A stretch of 64,000 nucleotides of DNA from Candidatus Uhrbacteria bacterium (GTDB lineage Bacteria; Patescibacteria; ABY1; SG8-24; UBA9934): assembly GCA_018664485.1 (NCBI GenBank), contig JABJOE010000002.1:1-64000 (forward strand), written 5' to 3'. Made by a program: the position numbers and the translations under genes. This document shows, one piece after another, positions 25,666 to 34,925 of this stretch (the first letter of the stretch is position 1; the number at the start of each line of letters is the position of its first letter). The notes under the pieces are model-generated. The model worked only from the letters and a program-made list of their open reading frames with translations. It was not told where the DNA came from and searched no databases.

Positions 25666-26560
25666 ACAGCACGGTAAGTACGTGGGAATAACTTCCATCC
25701 GTTTGAGAGCTGGTCATTCCAGCTTTAAGCGTAATGAAGTTTCTACTTGCAAAGATACTCGCCGACTCTGTTGCGATTGCTGCAAGTGTGGTTGTGATCG
25801 CCGTGTCTTGCGTGTCAAAAGTTGATGACGTAATGGATGAATCCGATGCTCGCGCACCGTATTCAGTTGATCCTGCAGTCACAGCTCCGTCACTTACGTC
25901 TGTAATTGTGTTTGATCCATCTATTAGATCTGTATCTTCGCTGATGTAGATATCAAACCCGGAATCAACATCGCCTGATGCCTCCCAAGCAACAATTGAT
26001 GTCGCTACTGAGGAACCTGTAAGGGTTCCGAGGGAAAGTGATGAGGCATTTAGCCGATAAACTACGTCATTGCTACCGTCTATAGTTAATGAGTCACCTG
26101 AAAGCGAGTCAATAATCAAGTCGGAGCCTGACACTGATGTGATCTTTCCTATAGCTGTTGATTGGCTTGCGCCCTCATCTTGTACAATCGCTACCATCTG
26201 ATCAGCACTAAATCCACTTGTGCTTGCAATGGTTACAGTTGTGCCAGACAGAGCACTTGAACCTACTTGGCTACTTCGATCTTGCAGATAGAGATTAAAA
26301 TCTACGACCCGATCATAGATACCACCTCTATGGCCTGCATCAAAGGAATAACTCGTTGATGTCGAATTACCTTCTGCCACACCACCAATTGAATCGCGGA
26401 GTTGATATGACGCTGATGAGCTGGAATCGCTCCCGCCAGCATTAATCACATCCCAATCAATTCGATAATTGGTTGATGACATTTGGGCATTTGCCACCTG
26501 AGTTATAAGGAGCAATACAAATGCACATAAAGTAAGGGGGAATGCAGTGCGCACATTCAT
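25649..26560 (-). CDS. Secreted Ser/Thr-rich surface protein, first gene of surface operon
   Basis: It has 303 residues from ATG 26560; earlier start codons in the frame lie within the promoter -10 box. The signal peptide is MNVRTAFPLTLCAFVLLLI. The mature part begins SSTNYRIDWDVINAGG and contains the YQLRDSIGGVAEGNS element often seen at the start of secreted proteins in this kind of genome, then repeated beta strands rich in Ser, Thr and Asp. It has no transmembrane anchor. The promoter position implies a leaderless or nearly leaderless mRNA. Exact function unknown. Confidence 0.75.
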   Translation of the reverse strand: MNVRTAFPLTLCAFVLLLITQVANAQMSSTNYRIDWDVINAGGSDSSSSASYQLRDSIGGVAEGNSTSTSYSFDAGHRGGIYDRVVDFNLYLQDRSSQVGSSALSGTTVTIASTSGFSADQMVAIVQDEGASQSTAIGKITSVSGSDLIIDSLSGDSLTIDGSNDVVYRLNASSLSLGTLTGSSVATSIVAWEASGDVDSGFDIYISEDTDLIDGSNTITDVSDGAVTAGSTEYGARASDSSITSSTFDTQDTAITTTLAAIATESASIFASRNFITLKAGMTSSQTDGSYSHVLTVLYVGNY

Positions 26561-26568
26561 ACACAGCA

Positions 26569-26597
26569 ATTATAAGTTGAACACATATTTGCGTCAA
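26569..26597 (-). promoter_or_regulatory. Promoter of the surface operon (leaderless)
   Basis: TTGACG (26592-26597), 17 bp, TATAAT (26569-26574) on the minus strand: the best promoter match in the window. The -10 box ends nine bases before the A of ATG 26560, so the transcript should begin at or within about two bases of the start codon. Confidence 0.85.
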
Positions 26598-26756
26598 AGA
26601 GTGAGGGGATTATAATTTGGCCAATATTAGAGGAATCACGCTTAAAAATATGGCTAATTGTGGATAAATAATTAAGAGACCCAATAGAATAAGGGTATTA
26701 GCTGTGGATAAACTGTGAATTGCTTGAATTATACTTGTCCAGTCTAGCGTAGACAG

Positions 26757-26772
26757 TGTTACACGTGAATCA
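26757..26772 (+). promoter_or_regulatory. parS-like site 1
   Basis: Matches TGTTNCACGTGAAACA at every position but one (T for A at position 14). It lies 46 bp after the second exact DnaA box, outside any gene. Confidence 0.65.
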
Positions 26773-27131
26773 TTCTACCTGTTTTTTTCATACATCACCC
26801 CACCCCTCTATTCAGCCACATCTAAAGACTGCTTCGAGGATCATTCTGCACATTGTCTGTGTGGTGGCTTGTTCAAATATCAGCCACCACCCTATCAAGT
26901 AGCTCGCACGAGCCACTGAGTACAAAAAATGATAACTATCAGCTCGTACTTCTCGCGCCAGCGCCAATGTAGAACGGCAACCCACCCGTGATACACAGCA
27001 ACTCTAAGATCTATTGAATGCTGTCGTTCGTCAATAGATATACTTAGATGCACAAACAATCAAATGCGGTTATTTGGCAAATATCAAAGGCACACACGAA
27101 TAAACAAGCATATCCAGCAAACCAGAAACTC

Positions 27132-27147
27132 CGTTTCACGTGAAAAA
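27132..27147 (+). promoter_or_regulatory. parS-like site 2
   Basis: GTTTCACGTGAAA core with mismatches only at positions 1 and 15 of the 16-bp ParB consensus. Intergenic, 360 bp from site 1. Confidence 0.6.
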
Positions 27148-27384
27148 GCCGTACCACCCCTATATAGGTAGGACCCGCTGCAATCTAGACTGATAAACAA
27201 AAAAGAACCGACTGTCGGTTCAAATATATCTCCACAAGTTATTAACACCCATTATCGGGCAAAATATGGCTATTATAGCGATTTTTTAACTAAATGACTG
27301 TAACAACCCCAGTATCAGGTACATAATGTTGATAACTCTTAGCGCTAAGACTCTCCCCCTTCATACAATTACTTTGTCTTGAAA

Positions 27385-27760
27385 ATACTGCAGTTACATT
27401 TTCTGCTAGGCACAGCCAACCCTCTGTAAAACCGACCTCATTGGTCGACGTCGAGCACCGCAATAGCGAAAAGTAGGTTGCCCCTATAACTGACTCCAGA
27501 GACGCTACTATTTTCTTTCAATGCGGTGTTGTCTGATCTTGGGAACGCTGCAATTTTATTTTTCTACTAGGCGCAGCAAGGACAGCAGAAAACTGAGCCA
27601 ATAGCCATCATCAACACAAAGGATCGACAACAAAACTGACCATTGAGACGCCGTGCTCTTGTTTTAATACAAGGCGCTGAGAGTAGTGAAGTAAGTCGAC
27701 CTGATTGGTCGACGTCGAGCAACGCATCAGCAACGACGTAGTAAAGCGAGAGGACAAGTC
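27385..27760. repeat. Three degenerate repeats of about 130 bp
   Basis: Two copies of a block reading GACCT-s-ATTGGTCGACGTCGAGCA then CGCA lie at 27434-27463 and 27698-27727. Upstream blocks at about 27390-27415 and 27547-27577 share TTTTCT-r-CTAGGC-r-CAGC, and a weaker third is at about 27655-27682. Together they suggest three diverged units ahead of tRNA-Arg. No ORF or known element was recognised. Confidence 0.5.
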
Positions 27761-27771
27761 TCAATGGTCAG

Positions 27772-27848
27772 TGGAGGCCTCGGCGGGAGTCGAACCCACA
27801 ACCCTCTCCTTAGGACGGAGTTGCTCTATCCAATTGAGCTACGAGGCC
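27772..27848 (-). tRNA. tRNA-Arg (CCT)
   Basis: On the minus strand the acceptor stem GGCCTCG/CGAGGCC, D-arm GCTC..GAGC, anticodon loop GTCCTAA (anticodon CCT) and T-loop TTCGACT form a full cloverleaf with encoded CCA. The discriminator base is T, where most Arg tRNAs have A or G. It reads AGG codons. Confidence 0.95.
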
Positions 27849-27963
27849 ATTTTCTTACATGCCATTATGTGTCGTAAAATACTACACCAAATCTAGCACG
27901 CTATACCGAGTGTATATGAGGCACGAAACGATGTCCATCTAAATCTGATAGAATGTAATTCCT

Positions 27964-29067
27964 ATGAATGAATTACTATATATTTTTGCAGGTGTAGCAG
28001 CCGGTGCCGTCATCGTCTACCTTACAAAACGAGGCTCTTCCCAGAATGATGATGTGTCGCAAAACGTAAACCAGCAATTGCAAACACTTCGTGAAGAGCT
28101 TCAAAGAACCAACAGTGATCAAAGACGTGAAGTTCAAGAACAGCTGCAACGCGTTGAAGATCAGCTCGGGAAAGGGATGCGTCACTCACACGATTCGATG
28201 CAACAACAGTTCCAACACACGTCAAAGATCGTTCAAGACGTCACGCAACGCCTCACAGAGCTCGATAAAACCAATAAGCAGGTCCTAGACTTTTCTTCAC
28301 AGCTACAGAACCTACAAAACATTTTAAAAAATCCAAAACAGCGCGGTGTGCTTGGCGAGTACTGGCTTGAAACACTTCTTGGAAATGTTCTACCAGCTTC
28401 AAGCTACAAGATGCAATACGAAGTAGGGAAAGATGAAAAAACTTCTCAAAAACTTATCGCCGACGCTGCAATTTTCATACGAGATCAGGTTATTCCAATC
28501 GATGCTAAGTTCACGCTTGAGAACTATAATCGAATGATGCAAGAACATGACTCAGAGAGAAGAGGAAAAATTGAAAAGGCTTTCAAATCAGACGTAAAGA
28601 AACGAATCGACGAAACAAGTAAGTATATAAGGCCAGAAATGGGTACAATGAACTTTGCTTTCATGTTCATTCCAGCAGAAGGGGTTTATTACAATCTACT
28701 TAATGCCGAAGTCGGATCGGGAATCAACAGTACAAACCTCGTTCAATACGCTTTTGAAAAACACGTAATGCTCGTGTCGCCAACTTCTTTCTACGCATAC
28801 CTACAAACAGTGTTAATGGGACTTCGAGAATTAAAACTGGAAGAATCAACGACAGAAATTATCAAAAGAGTAGGGGAGCTTGGAAAACACATTGGAGCCT
28901 ATCAGGATTATCATGAACGACTTGGAAAGAATCTAGGGACTGTCGTAAATCAATACAATCAATCAAGTGGGGAACTCCGAAAAGTAAGTAAGGATGTAAA
29001 TAAGATCACATCTGGTGAAATGGTCTTGATAGAAACTGAAGACATATCAAAGCCAGAAATCGAGTAA
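27964..29067 (+). CDS. rmuC: DNA recombination protein RmuC
   Basis: Putative nuclease-fold protein that limits DNA inversion and rearrangement. It has 367 residues. An N-terminal membrane helix (LLYIFAGVAAGAVIVYL) is followed by a long coiled coil (about 30-120) and the RmuC domain (about 125-330), with KQRGVLGEYWLETLLGNVLP, VIPIDAKFTLENY and FIPAEGVYY. First plus-strand gene after the candidate origin region. A TAGAAT -10 box stands about 10 bp before the start, so the leader is short. Confidence 0.93.
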   Translation: MNELLYIFAGVAAGAVIVYLTKRGSSQNDDVSQNVNQQLQTLREELQRTNSDQRREVQEQLQRVEDQLGKGMRHSHDSMQQQFQHTSKIVQDVTQRLTELDKTNKQVLDFSSQLQNLQNILKNPKQRGVLGEYWLETLLGNVLPASSYKMQYEVGKDEKTSQKLIADAAIFIRDQVIPIDAKFTLENYNRMMQEHDSERRGKIEKAFKSDVKKRIDETSKYIRPEMGTMNFAFMFIPAEGVYYNLLNAEVGSGINSTNLVQYAFEKHVMLVSPTSFYAYLQTVLMGLRELKLEESTTEIIKRVGELGKHIGAYQDYHERLGKNLGTVVNQYNQSSGELRKVSKDVNKITSGEMVLIETEDISKPEIE

Positions 29068-29070
29068 CAC

Positions 29071-29097
29071 AAAAACGCCCGTGAGGGCGCTTTTGCT
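29071..29097 (+). terminator. Terminator of rmuC
   Basis: CGCCC-GTGA-GGGCG (29076-29089) followed by CTTTTGCTTT; it lies between convergent rmuC and rpsT. Confidence 0.75.
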
Positions 29098-29104
29098 TTG
29101 AAGT

Positions 29105-29371
29105 TTATTTTGCTGAACGAACGATCGCAGCTTGCAATCGAGATTTGATACGAGCCGCCTTATTCTTTTTGAAGATGTTGTTCTTCGTAGCTTTATCGAT
29201 CTTCTTATCCATAAGAGGGATCATTGCCTTTGCTTCATCCTGCTGTCCTGCTTCCAAAAACTTTCGGAAACGTCGGCGTAGTGAATCGATCTCGGCACGC
29301 ATGATCTTGTTCTTCTCATAACGCTTCTTGCTCTGTCGTAGAGCTTTCTTTGCATTTTCTAGATTTGGCAC
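29105..29371 (-). CDS. rpsT: 30S ribosomal protein S20
   Basis: Binds 16S rRNA in the small subunit. GTG 29371 gives the family N-terminus, M-PNLENAKKALRQSKKRYEKN, and 88 residues, the normal length; the longer frame upstream encodes nothing S20-like. The chain is basic and helical with NNIFKKNKAARIKSRL near the end. It is convergent with rmuC. No clear SD is seen before the GTG. Confidence 0.93.
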   Translation of the reverse strand: MPNLENAKKALRQSKKRYEKNKIMRAEIDSLRRRFRKFLEAGQQDEAKAMIPLMDKKIDKATKNNIFKKNKAARIKSRLQAAIVRSAK

Positions 29372-29472
29372 AATATTCGAGTTTAGTTCTAAAATAATCT
29401 GTTTGAGAACGCGGTAGATCAATCCGCTTGAGACGACGAAACTATAGAGAAATTCGCGATATTTGTCAATAC

Positions 29473-30447
29473 TCAGGAACCAGAACTCATTCCGATAACG
29501 GCGCGATCCATAGCAAACTCCATATCGACTTTTCCGTTCTTAATAAGCTTATCCAGACGATAAAGTAGGGTCTGAATGTGTAAAAGTTGGTCTTTCGTGA
29601 ATCCACGAGCTTGGGAAAGAGTCTTTTGCGCCACAAATGGGTGCAATGAAAGGGAGCTGGCTACATCCTGTTTTGTCATCCCAGGGCTTGAGTCCAATAG
29701 ATCACGAACGCTCAGCAATAGTCTGATCTGACGTGATAGCATGGCAAAAAGCTGATGATCTGACGTCCCAAATTGTCGCTGCGAAGACAGAAGTCCCAAT
29801 ACTCGTTTATATTGCCCGCCACTCAAGGCGTCCATGAGTGCAAACATCTGATCATCGCTATTAGTTCTAACCAGTAGATCAATCGCGGTCTCATCGAGTG
29901 CCGTTCCTCCCGAATATGCTGCCAGTTTCTCAAGTTCCCCTGACAATTGCCAAAGATCTGAGCCAACTCGCGACACAACCGTGCCAAGCAGCCGTCTATC
30001 GATCGACAAACCGATCTGTTTTGCATATTGATCAGCCCAGCTTGATAGCGCCCCGCCCGCAAGCGCTTCAAAAGGATATGAGTGCACGCCTTCTTGATCG
30101 ACGAACGCCTTAACCATCGCGTGGCGAACCATCTTCTTCACAGATACACCATCCCAAACAACAACGATCGTAGACTCCGGTATTCGAGCAAATGCCTCGA
30201 TCCATTCCTTGGCATCTTTCTTGGTTGAGTAAGTTTCACAAAGTCCACGCACAATCACCATGCGCTTTGCACCCAAAAACGGAGGCGCCTGAATTCCAGA
30301 CATCACTTCCCCGAACTTCACCTTACCTACAACAAATTCCGCCACGTTCATGCCAGATGGATCGTGTTTCGCGACAAAATGCTCACGAAGCTGAGCCAAC
30401 TTGTGAAGACTTGAATATGTATTTTCTCCAAACACAAAGATGAGCAT
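29473..30447 (-). CDS. holA: DNA polymerase III delta subunit
   Basis: Clamp-loader subunit that opens the DnaN ring. It has 324 residues from Met 30447 (MLIFVFGENTYSSLHKL), which fits the family better than the longer frame. It contains the degenerate P-loop-like region GENTYSS, LGAKRMVIVRGL, and the collar helices (DQMFALMDALSGGQYKRVL, LFAMLSRQIRLLL). The partner clamp gene dnaN is at 59.8 kb. Confidence 0.92.
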   Translation of the reverse strand: MLIFVFGENTYSSLHKLAQLREHFVAKHDPSGMNVAEFVVGKVKFGEVMSGIQAPPFLGAKRMVIVRGLCETYSTKKDAKEWIEAFARIPESTIVVVWDGVSVKKMVRHAMVKAFVDQEGVHSYPFEALAGGALSSWADQYAKQIGLSIDRRLLGTVVSRVGSDLWQLSGELEKLAAYSGGTALDETAIDLLVRTNSDDQMFALMDALSGGQYKRVLGLLSSQRQFGTSDHQLFAMLSRQIRLLLSVRDLLDSSPGMTKQDVASSLSLHPFVAQKTLSQARGFTKDQLLHIQTLLYRLDKLIKNGKVDMEFAMDRAVIGMSSGS

Positions 30448-30488
30448 AGGAGCCCATCTTATCACAGGTTAATTTTACCCATCGTTGA

Positions 30489-31082
30489 TCAACAAAGGGT
30501 GTACGACTGTCTATGGATCGCACATGGTCCTATTCGCGAAATAGACTCCCGGTGACCTTTCGTTCCGTAGCCCTTATGCCCATCAAATCCATACAGTGGA
30601 TACTGATCATGATAGGCTCGCATCATACGATCACGTGTAACCTTGGCGATAATTGATGCGGCGGCGATAGACGTAACCTCTCGGTCTCCCTTAATAATCC
30701 CCAGTTGTTCCACAGTGAGTCCCGGTACTGTCCAAGCATCCACAAGTGCGAAGTCTACCTCCTCTACCTGTCCTACAGCACGACGCATAGCAAGGTATGT
30801 AGCCTGGCGAATGTTCATCGCATCTATCTCACGGGCGGAAGCCCCACCAACAGACCAAGCAACTGCAGTCTGCACGATTTTCTCATAAGCTCGCTCACGT
30901 TGACGCTCTGAAAGCATCTTTGAATCACGCACAAGCTCAATCTCTACACCTAACGGCAAAACAACAGCAGCGGCAACAACAGGACCCGCGAGTGCACCAG
31001 CACCAGCCTCATCTACGCCAACAATTTGGCAGTAGCCTTGAGCCACTAATGCTCGCTCGTGTTGAAATGTTGGAGTATTCAT
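30489..31082 (-). CDS. rnhB: Ribonuclease HII
   Basis: Removes RNA primers and single ribonucleotides from DNA. It has 197 residues from Met 31082. Catalytic acids are visible in GVDEAGAGALAGP (D and E), in VRDSKMLSERQR, and in FALVDAW; GDREVTSIAAASIIAKVTRD is the family signature. The Arg/Gly of the usual DE-x-G-R-G-P motif reads DEAGAGALAGP, a small deviation. Follows holA on the same strand with a 41 bp gap. Confidence 0.95.
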   Translation of the reverse strand: MNTPTFQHERALVAQGYCQIVGVDEAGAGALAGPVVAAAVVLPLGVEIELVRDSKMLSERQRERAYEKIVQTAVAWSVGGASAREIDAMNIRQATYLAMRRAVGQVEEVDFALVDAWTVPGLTVEQLGIIKGDREVTSIAAASIIAKVTRDRMMRAYHDQYPLYGFDGHKGYGTKGHRESISRIGPCAIHRQSYTLC

Positions 31083-31220
31083 AAATATAGTATAGCAAAG
31101 TCGTATCTCGGCATGCCCTTCGTCCATACACAGCCCAATAGTTATATTAAACTCGGCAGTTATATATGATAAAGTGTACGCATAATACTAAGCGGTAGAA
31201 TATTTCAATAATCGATTCAT

Positions 31221-32318
31221 ATGGGAGAAGACTACGGACATCCAGACCCAGAACGTCGCAGAGCTCAGGAACCGAAGGTTGAATCCGAAGGTACTGTGGA
31301 GACTCCTCAAAACCTAGATGACATAGAAGATTTCGGATTGAGAAGACAAGCTTTTGACATCGGACTAACAAAAATGAAAGAAGTGTTGAGAGGAATGAAC
31401 GGTTATGCAGTTTTTGCAGGAGGAGCAATGCAAATTCAAGGAATACAAAATGAAATAAAAAACTTTCCAGAAAAACCACCAGGAGATTTAGATGTTGCGG
31501 TAGCAGACACACAAACCCTCTTCAGAATTGCAGAAAGACTTACAAAACACGGAGCTCATATAAAGGGTGACAAAATTACAACGTCCACTTTAGATGGAGC
31601 GAAAATCCTTGCAGGTCATTTTGTTATCGATATTCCGGGGATAGATGTCCCGGTAGAATATCCGTTTGAATTCTTTGCAAACACCACCCTTGTTCCAAAT
31701 GATCTTATTGAACGTGCAGAAAACGATTCCGGTATACGCACCCTCAGCCTTAAAGACATAAAAGCTCAATACTCTCGCAACCTATCTTTTGAAACAGTTG
31801 TCAAAAATAGTACCGAGTCAAAATTGGAGTATATTAATAGACAAGAATTTATAGACCTAGAAACGTCCGCACTAGCAGGTGACGTAAGTAAGAAAAAAGA
31901 GCTCGGCCTGATATTAAAAGACATTGGATTGTCATACAAAGAACTTAAAGAAGTTCGTGGCATGGTAGAAGCACATAAGAAAGAGAATCCTGACAACTAT
32001 ATCGATCACGCCTTAAAAAACGAAGAGGTTGTAGGCTTACTTTCACGTGGACTAAAGGAAAAGGTAGAAAAAAGAAAAGCCAATATCTTAGAGATCAAAA
32101 AGCTATTTCATCCTGAGGAGTTAAACACTGGAGAAATCAATCCAGTTTCGCCATACTCAGCAGAAGAAGGGGATGCGGAAAGAATCGAACCGGTTCCACC
32201 ATACCTAGAGGAGGAGGATGAAATCACTGAAGAAATTCCCGCTCCCGTTCAACTTGTTCCGAGGAAAGGTGGTGGCGCAAACGCTGACGAGTATAAAGAA
32301 GGGGAAGAGGCTGCGTAA
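31221..32318 (+). CDS. Nucleotidyltransferase-fold protein, unknown role
   Basis: It has 365 residues. FAGGAMQIQGI followed about 15 residues later by PPGDLDVAVAD (about residues 65-95) is the G-G..D-x-D pattern of the nucleotidyltransferase fold, as in MNT/AbiEii-like enzymes. The middle is helical and charged and the C-terminus is acidic and proline rich (about 300-365). No antitoxin partner is adjacent: rnhB lies upstream on the other strand and polA converges with a 3 bp gap. Enzymatic function is inferred from the motif only. Confidence 0.5.
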   Translation: MGEDYGHPDPERRRAQEPKVESEGTVETPQNLDDIEDFGLRRQAFDIGLTKMKEVLRGMNGYAVFAGGAMQIQGIQNEIKNFPEKPPGDLDVAVADTQTLFRIAERLTKHGAHIKGDKITTSTLDGAKILAGHFVIDIPGIDVPVEYPFEFFANTTLVPNDLIERAENDSGIRTLSLKDIKAQYSRNLSFETVVKNSTESKLEYINRQEFIDLETSALAGDVSKKKELGLILKDIGLSYKELKEVRGMVEAHKKENPDNYIDHALKNEEVVGLLSRGLKEKVEKRKANILEIKKLFHPEELNTGEINPVSPYSAEEGDAERIEPVPPYLEEEDEITEEIPAPVQLVPRKGGGANADEYKEGEEAA

Positions 32319-32321
32319 AAA

Positions 32322-34925
32322 TTACTTCATCTCGCCCCAGTTGTTACCGATCTCAACATCAACTAAAAGTGGAACTTCTGAATTCCAAATACCTTCCATC
32401 ATTGATCGTAGTTCCGGTACGATCTCATCAACCTTCGAAGCATTAACTTCAAACACAAGTTCATCGTGGACTTGCAACAACAACTCAACATCAACGTGAT
32501 CGCGCGTCCATTTTTCAACAACTAACATCGCCATTTTAATCAGGTCGGCCTGAGTTCCCTGAATCGGCATGTTAACCGCCATGCGCTCTGCAGCCGCAAC
32601 CAACATTCCGATACCTCCGTTGATCTCCGGCAAATGTCGACGGCGACCGAAAAGCGTCTCAACGAATTCAAACTCGTGAGCACGCTTTTTTGTTTCCTCA
32701 ATGTAATTTGCAATACCTGGATGAAGGTCGAAGTAGCGTGCAATAAATATCTTTGCTTCTTCTTTGGAAAGTCCGCTCGACTTTGCAAGATTACGTGAAC
32801 CCATTCCGTATAGAATTCCAAAGTTCACTCCCTTGGCAGCTGAACGTTCTTCTTTTGTAACTTCTTCTTCTGGCTTATCTAAAATTTGTGCAGACACGCG
32901 ACGGTGAATGTCGGCACCCGCTTTAAACGCGTCTATGAAAGCTTTATCATCAGCAAGTACAGCGGCAATTCGTAATTCGAACTGCGAGTAGTCGATTGCT
33001 ATCAATGTCTTTCCTTTCGGTGCAACGAATGCCTTACGGATTTCACGCCCGAGCTCGGTTCGAGTTGGAATGTTTTGTAGATTTGGTTCCGATGATGACA
33101 GACGACCCGTTGCTGCAACCGTTTGGTTAAACGATGTATGAATTCGTCCGTCTTCTTTGCGTAACACAGGAAGCGCGTCGACATACGTAGACTTCAACTT
33201 CGCAATCTCACGATACTTTGAAATGAATGGAATGATTTCGTGCGCCTCCCACAACTTTTCAAGTTCACTCGCGGCAGTTGAAAAACTTTTCTTCGTTTTT
33301 TTAATTTTCTTTGTCGGCAATCCTAAATCTTCAAACAAAATATCCGACAACTGGGCAGGGGAGTTGATATTAAATTCGCGACCAGCAAGTTTGTGAATTT
33401 TTTCTGTGAGTTCCGCGATCTCACCTGCAAATCTTACCGACATCTCAGATAATTTCTTCTCGTCCAACATAATTCCAACTCGTTCCATACGATACAGAAC
33501 TGGAATGAGCGGCATCTCTACCTCATATGCGATCTTCTCCAACTTTTCCTCATCAATAATATCTACAAAGTCTCTGTGAAGATCCCAGATCTTTTTCGTG
33601 CAATCAATTGCGTCTGTCAGATCAACGGTTTCTTTCAAATATTCCTGTACCAATGTTTCGAGCTCAAACTTGCGTGCTGCCGAATCCAATAAATACGCAG
33701 CGACCATCGTGTCGAACAATGTAGTCGTGTCCGGTGACCAGGAAAGCTCATGCATAACAGCTTTCAGATCATGGCCTACGATAAGTTCCGCACTATCAAG
33801 TACCTTGATAACCTTCTCACCGTCACTCACTGATACAACGCTTACTTTCTTACCGTCCGACACAGCGAGAGATGCACCTGCGCCTCCAAACAAGTCCTGC
33901 TGACCTGCCAAGAGGTGAACGCAAAGTTTTTTACCGTCTAATTCTGAAAGTTTAACGGTCGCAGCTTTTTTTGTTTTTTTCTTCTTGGGTTCAACCACGG
34001 CTTCCGGCTCCTCTTCAACCTCTTTTTCTGCGACCAGCCCCCTTGCCGCGTACTTTTTAAGCAGGTTACGAAACTCCAAGTCGCGGAATCGGGCCACAAG
34101 AGCTTCAGCGTCTGGCTTTTTAACTTTTGCGTCCGACAATTTAAATCCACCAAGATCAACATCCAAAACTATCGTCACAAGGAACTTCATTTGTTGAGCT
34201 AGCTCTTCTTGACCACGAAACTTCTTTGCAAACTTTTCAACCACGTCACCTTTTTCAATGGCTGCATAAATTCCTTCAAGCGTGTCGTACTCTTTCAAAA
34301 GAGTCGTTGCTGTTTTGGCGCCAACTCCAGTAATCCCAGGAAGGTTATCAGAACTGTCTCCCATCATCGCCTTTAAATCTATCAACTGATCAGTTCGCAA
34401 CTCATAGCGTTCCATCACAGCAGCTTCGTCGTATGTTTTTGTTTGACTAACTCCTTTCACAAAAAAGATAACTTCTGCCTGACCGTCTTTTACAAGCTGT
34501 AGAGAATCCAAATCACCGGTTACAATTTGCACCATCAAGTCAGACTTGCATCCGAATTTCTTTGCGATGGTTCCGATCACGTCGTCAGCCTCCATGCCGG
34601 CAACTGACAGTGAAGGAATATTGTAATGCTTCAGTAGGTCCTGAATGATTTCAATCTGAGCGTAGAGCTCATCGGGTCTTTTCTCACGGTTCGCTTTGTA
34701 TTCTTTAAATGCTTCATGACGAAAAGTTCCACCCGGCAAGTCCCATGCGACAGCCATGTACTCAGGGTTGAACCTCTCGAGCATCTTCTCAACCGTCATC
34801 GTAAAGCCGTATGCAGCGTGCACCACAATGCCGTCTTTTGTAGTAAGTGGGGGTAGCGCATGCCATGCACGGTGCAAAAGCGCGTTACCGTCTAATATAA
34901 TAAAAGATTTTGGTTTGTCGGACAT
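32322..34925 (-). CDS. polA: DNA polymerase I
   Basis: Repair and Okazaki-fragment polymerase. It has 867 residues. A 5'-3' exonuclease (FEN) domain (about 1-290) has MLERFNPEYMAVAWD and GITGVGAKTATTLL. A Lys-rich linker precedes a central exonuclease-like domain. The polymerase domain carries motif A DYSQFELRIAA, motif B KGVNFGILYGMGSRNLA and motif C LQVHDELVFEV. The central domain lacks the D-x-E of a working proofreading site, as in Taq polymerase. The 3' end is 3 bp from the convergent nucleotidyltransferase-like gene. Confidence 0.97.
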   Translation of the reverse strand: MSDKPKSFIILDGNALLHRAWHALPPLTTKDGIVVHAAYGFTMTVEKMLERFNPEYMAVAWDLPGGTFRHEAFKEYKANREKRPDELYAQIEIIQDLLKHYNIPSLSVAGMEADDVIGTIAKKFGCKSDLMVQIVTGDLDSLQLVKDGQAEVIFFVKGVSQTKTYDEAAVMERYELRTDQLIDLKAMMGDSSDNLPGITGVGAKTATTLLKEYDTLEGIYAAIEKGDVVEKFAKKFRGQEELAQQMKFLVTIVLDVDLGGFKLSDAKVKKPDAEALVARFRDLEFRNLLKKYAARGLVAEKEVEEEPEAVVEPKKKKTKKAATVKLSELDGKKLCVHLLAGQQDLFGGAGASLAVSDGKKVSVVSVSDGEKVIKVLDSAELIVGHDLKAVMHELSWSPDTTTLFDTMVAAYLLDSAARKFELETLVQEYLKETVDLTDAIDCTKKIWDLHRDFVDIIDEEKLEKIAYEVEMPLIPVLYRMERVGIMLDEKKLSEMSVRFAGEIAELTEKIHKLAGREFNINSPAQLSDILFEDLGLPTKKIKKTKKSFSTAASELEKLWEAHEIIPFISKYREIAKLKSTYVDALPVLRKEDGRIHTSFNQTVAATGRLSSSEPNLQNIPTRTELGREIRKAFVAPKGKTLIAIDYSQFELRIAAVLADDKAFIDAFKAGADIHRRVSAQILDKPEEEVTKEERSAAKGVNFGILYGMGSRNLAKSSGLSKEEAKIFIARYFDLHPGIANYIEETKKRAHEFEFVETLFGRRRHLPEINGGIGMLVAAAERMAVNMPIQGTQADLIKMAMLVVEKWTRDHVDVELLLQVHDELVFEVNASKVDEIVPELRSMMEGIWNSEVPLLVDVEIGNNWGEMK

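Larger units (their letters stand above)
26600..27340. other. Candidate replication origin / centromere region
   Basis: Gene-free AT-rich region at the point where gene direction changes. It has two exact DnaA boxes (TTATCCACA, minus strand, 26659-26667 and 26703-26711), two one-mismatch boxes (27239-27247 and 27327-27335), and two parS-like 16-mers: TGTTACACGTGAATCA (26757-26772, 15 of 16 to the ParB consensus) and CGTTTCACGTGAAAAA (27132-27147, 14 of 16). A perfect GAACCGAC-T-GTCGGTTC stem lies at 27205-27221. No ORF of note. parA and parB are not in the window. Origin function is inferred. Confidence 0.6.

Noticed and set aside
32040..32055. TTTCACGTGG site in the nucleotidyltransferase-like gene
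   Set aside because: Too many mismatches to the ParB consensus and within a coding region.
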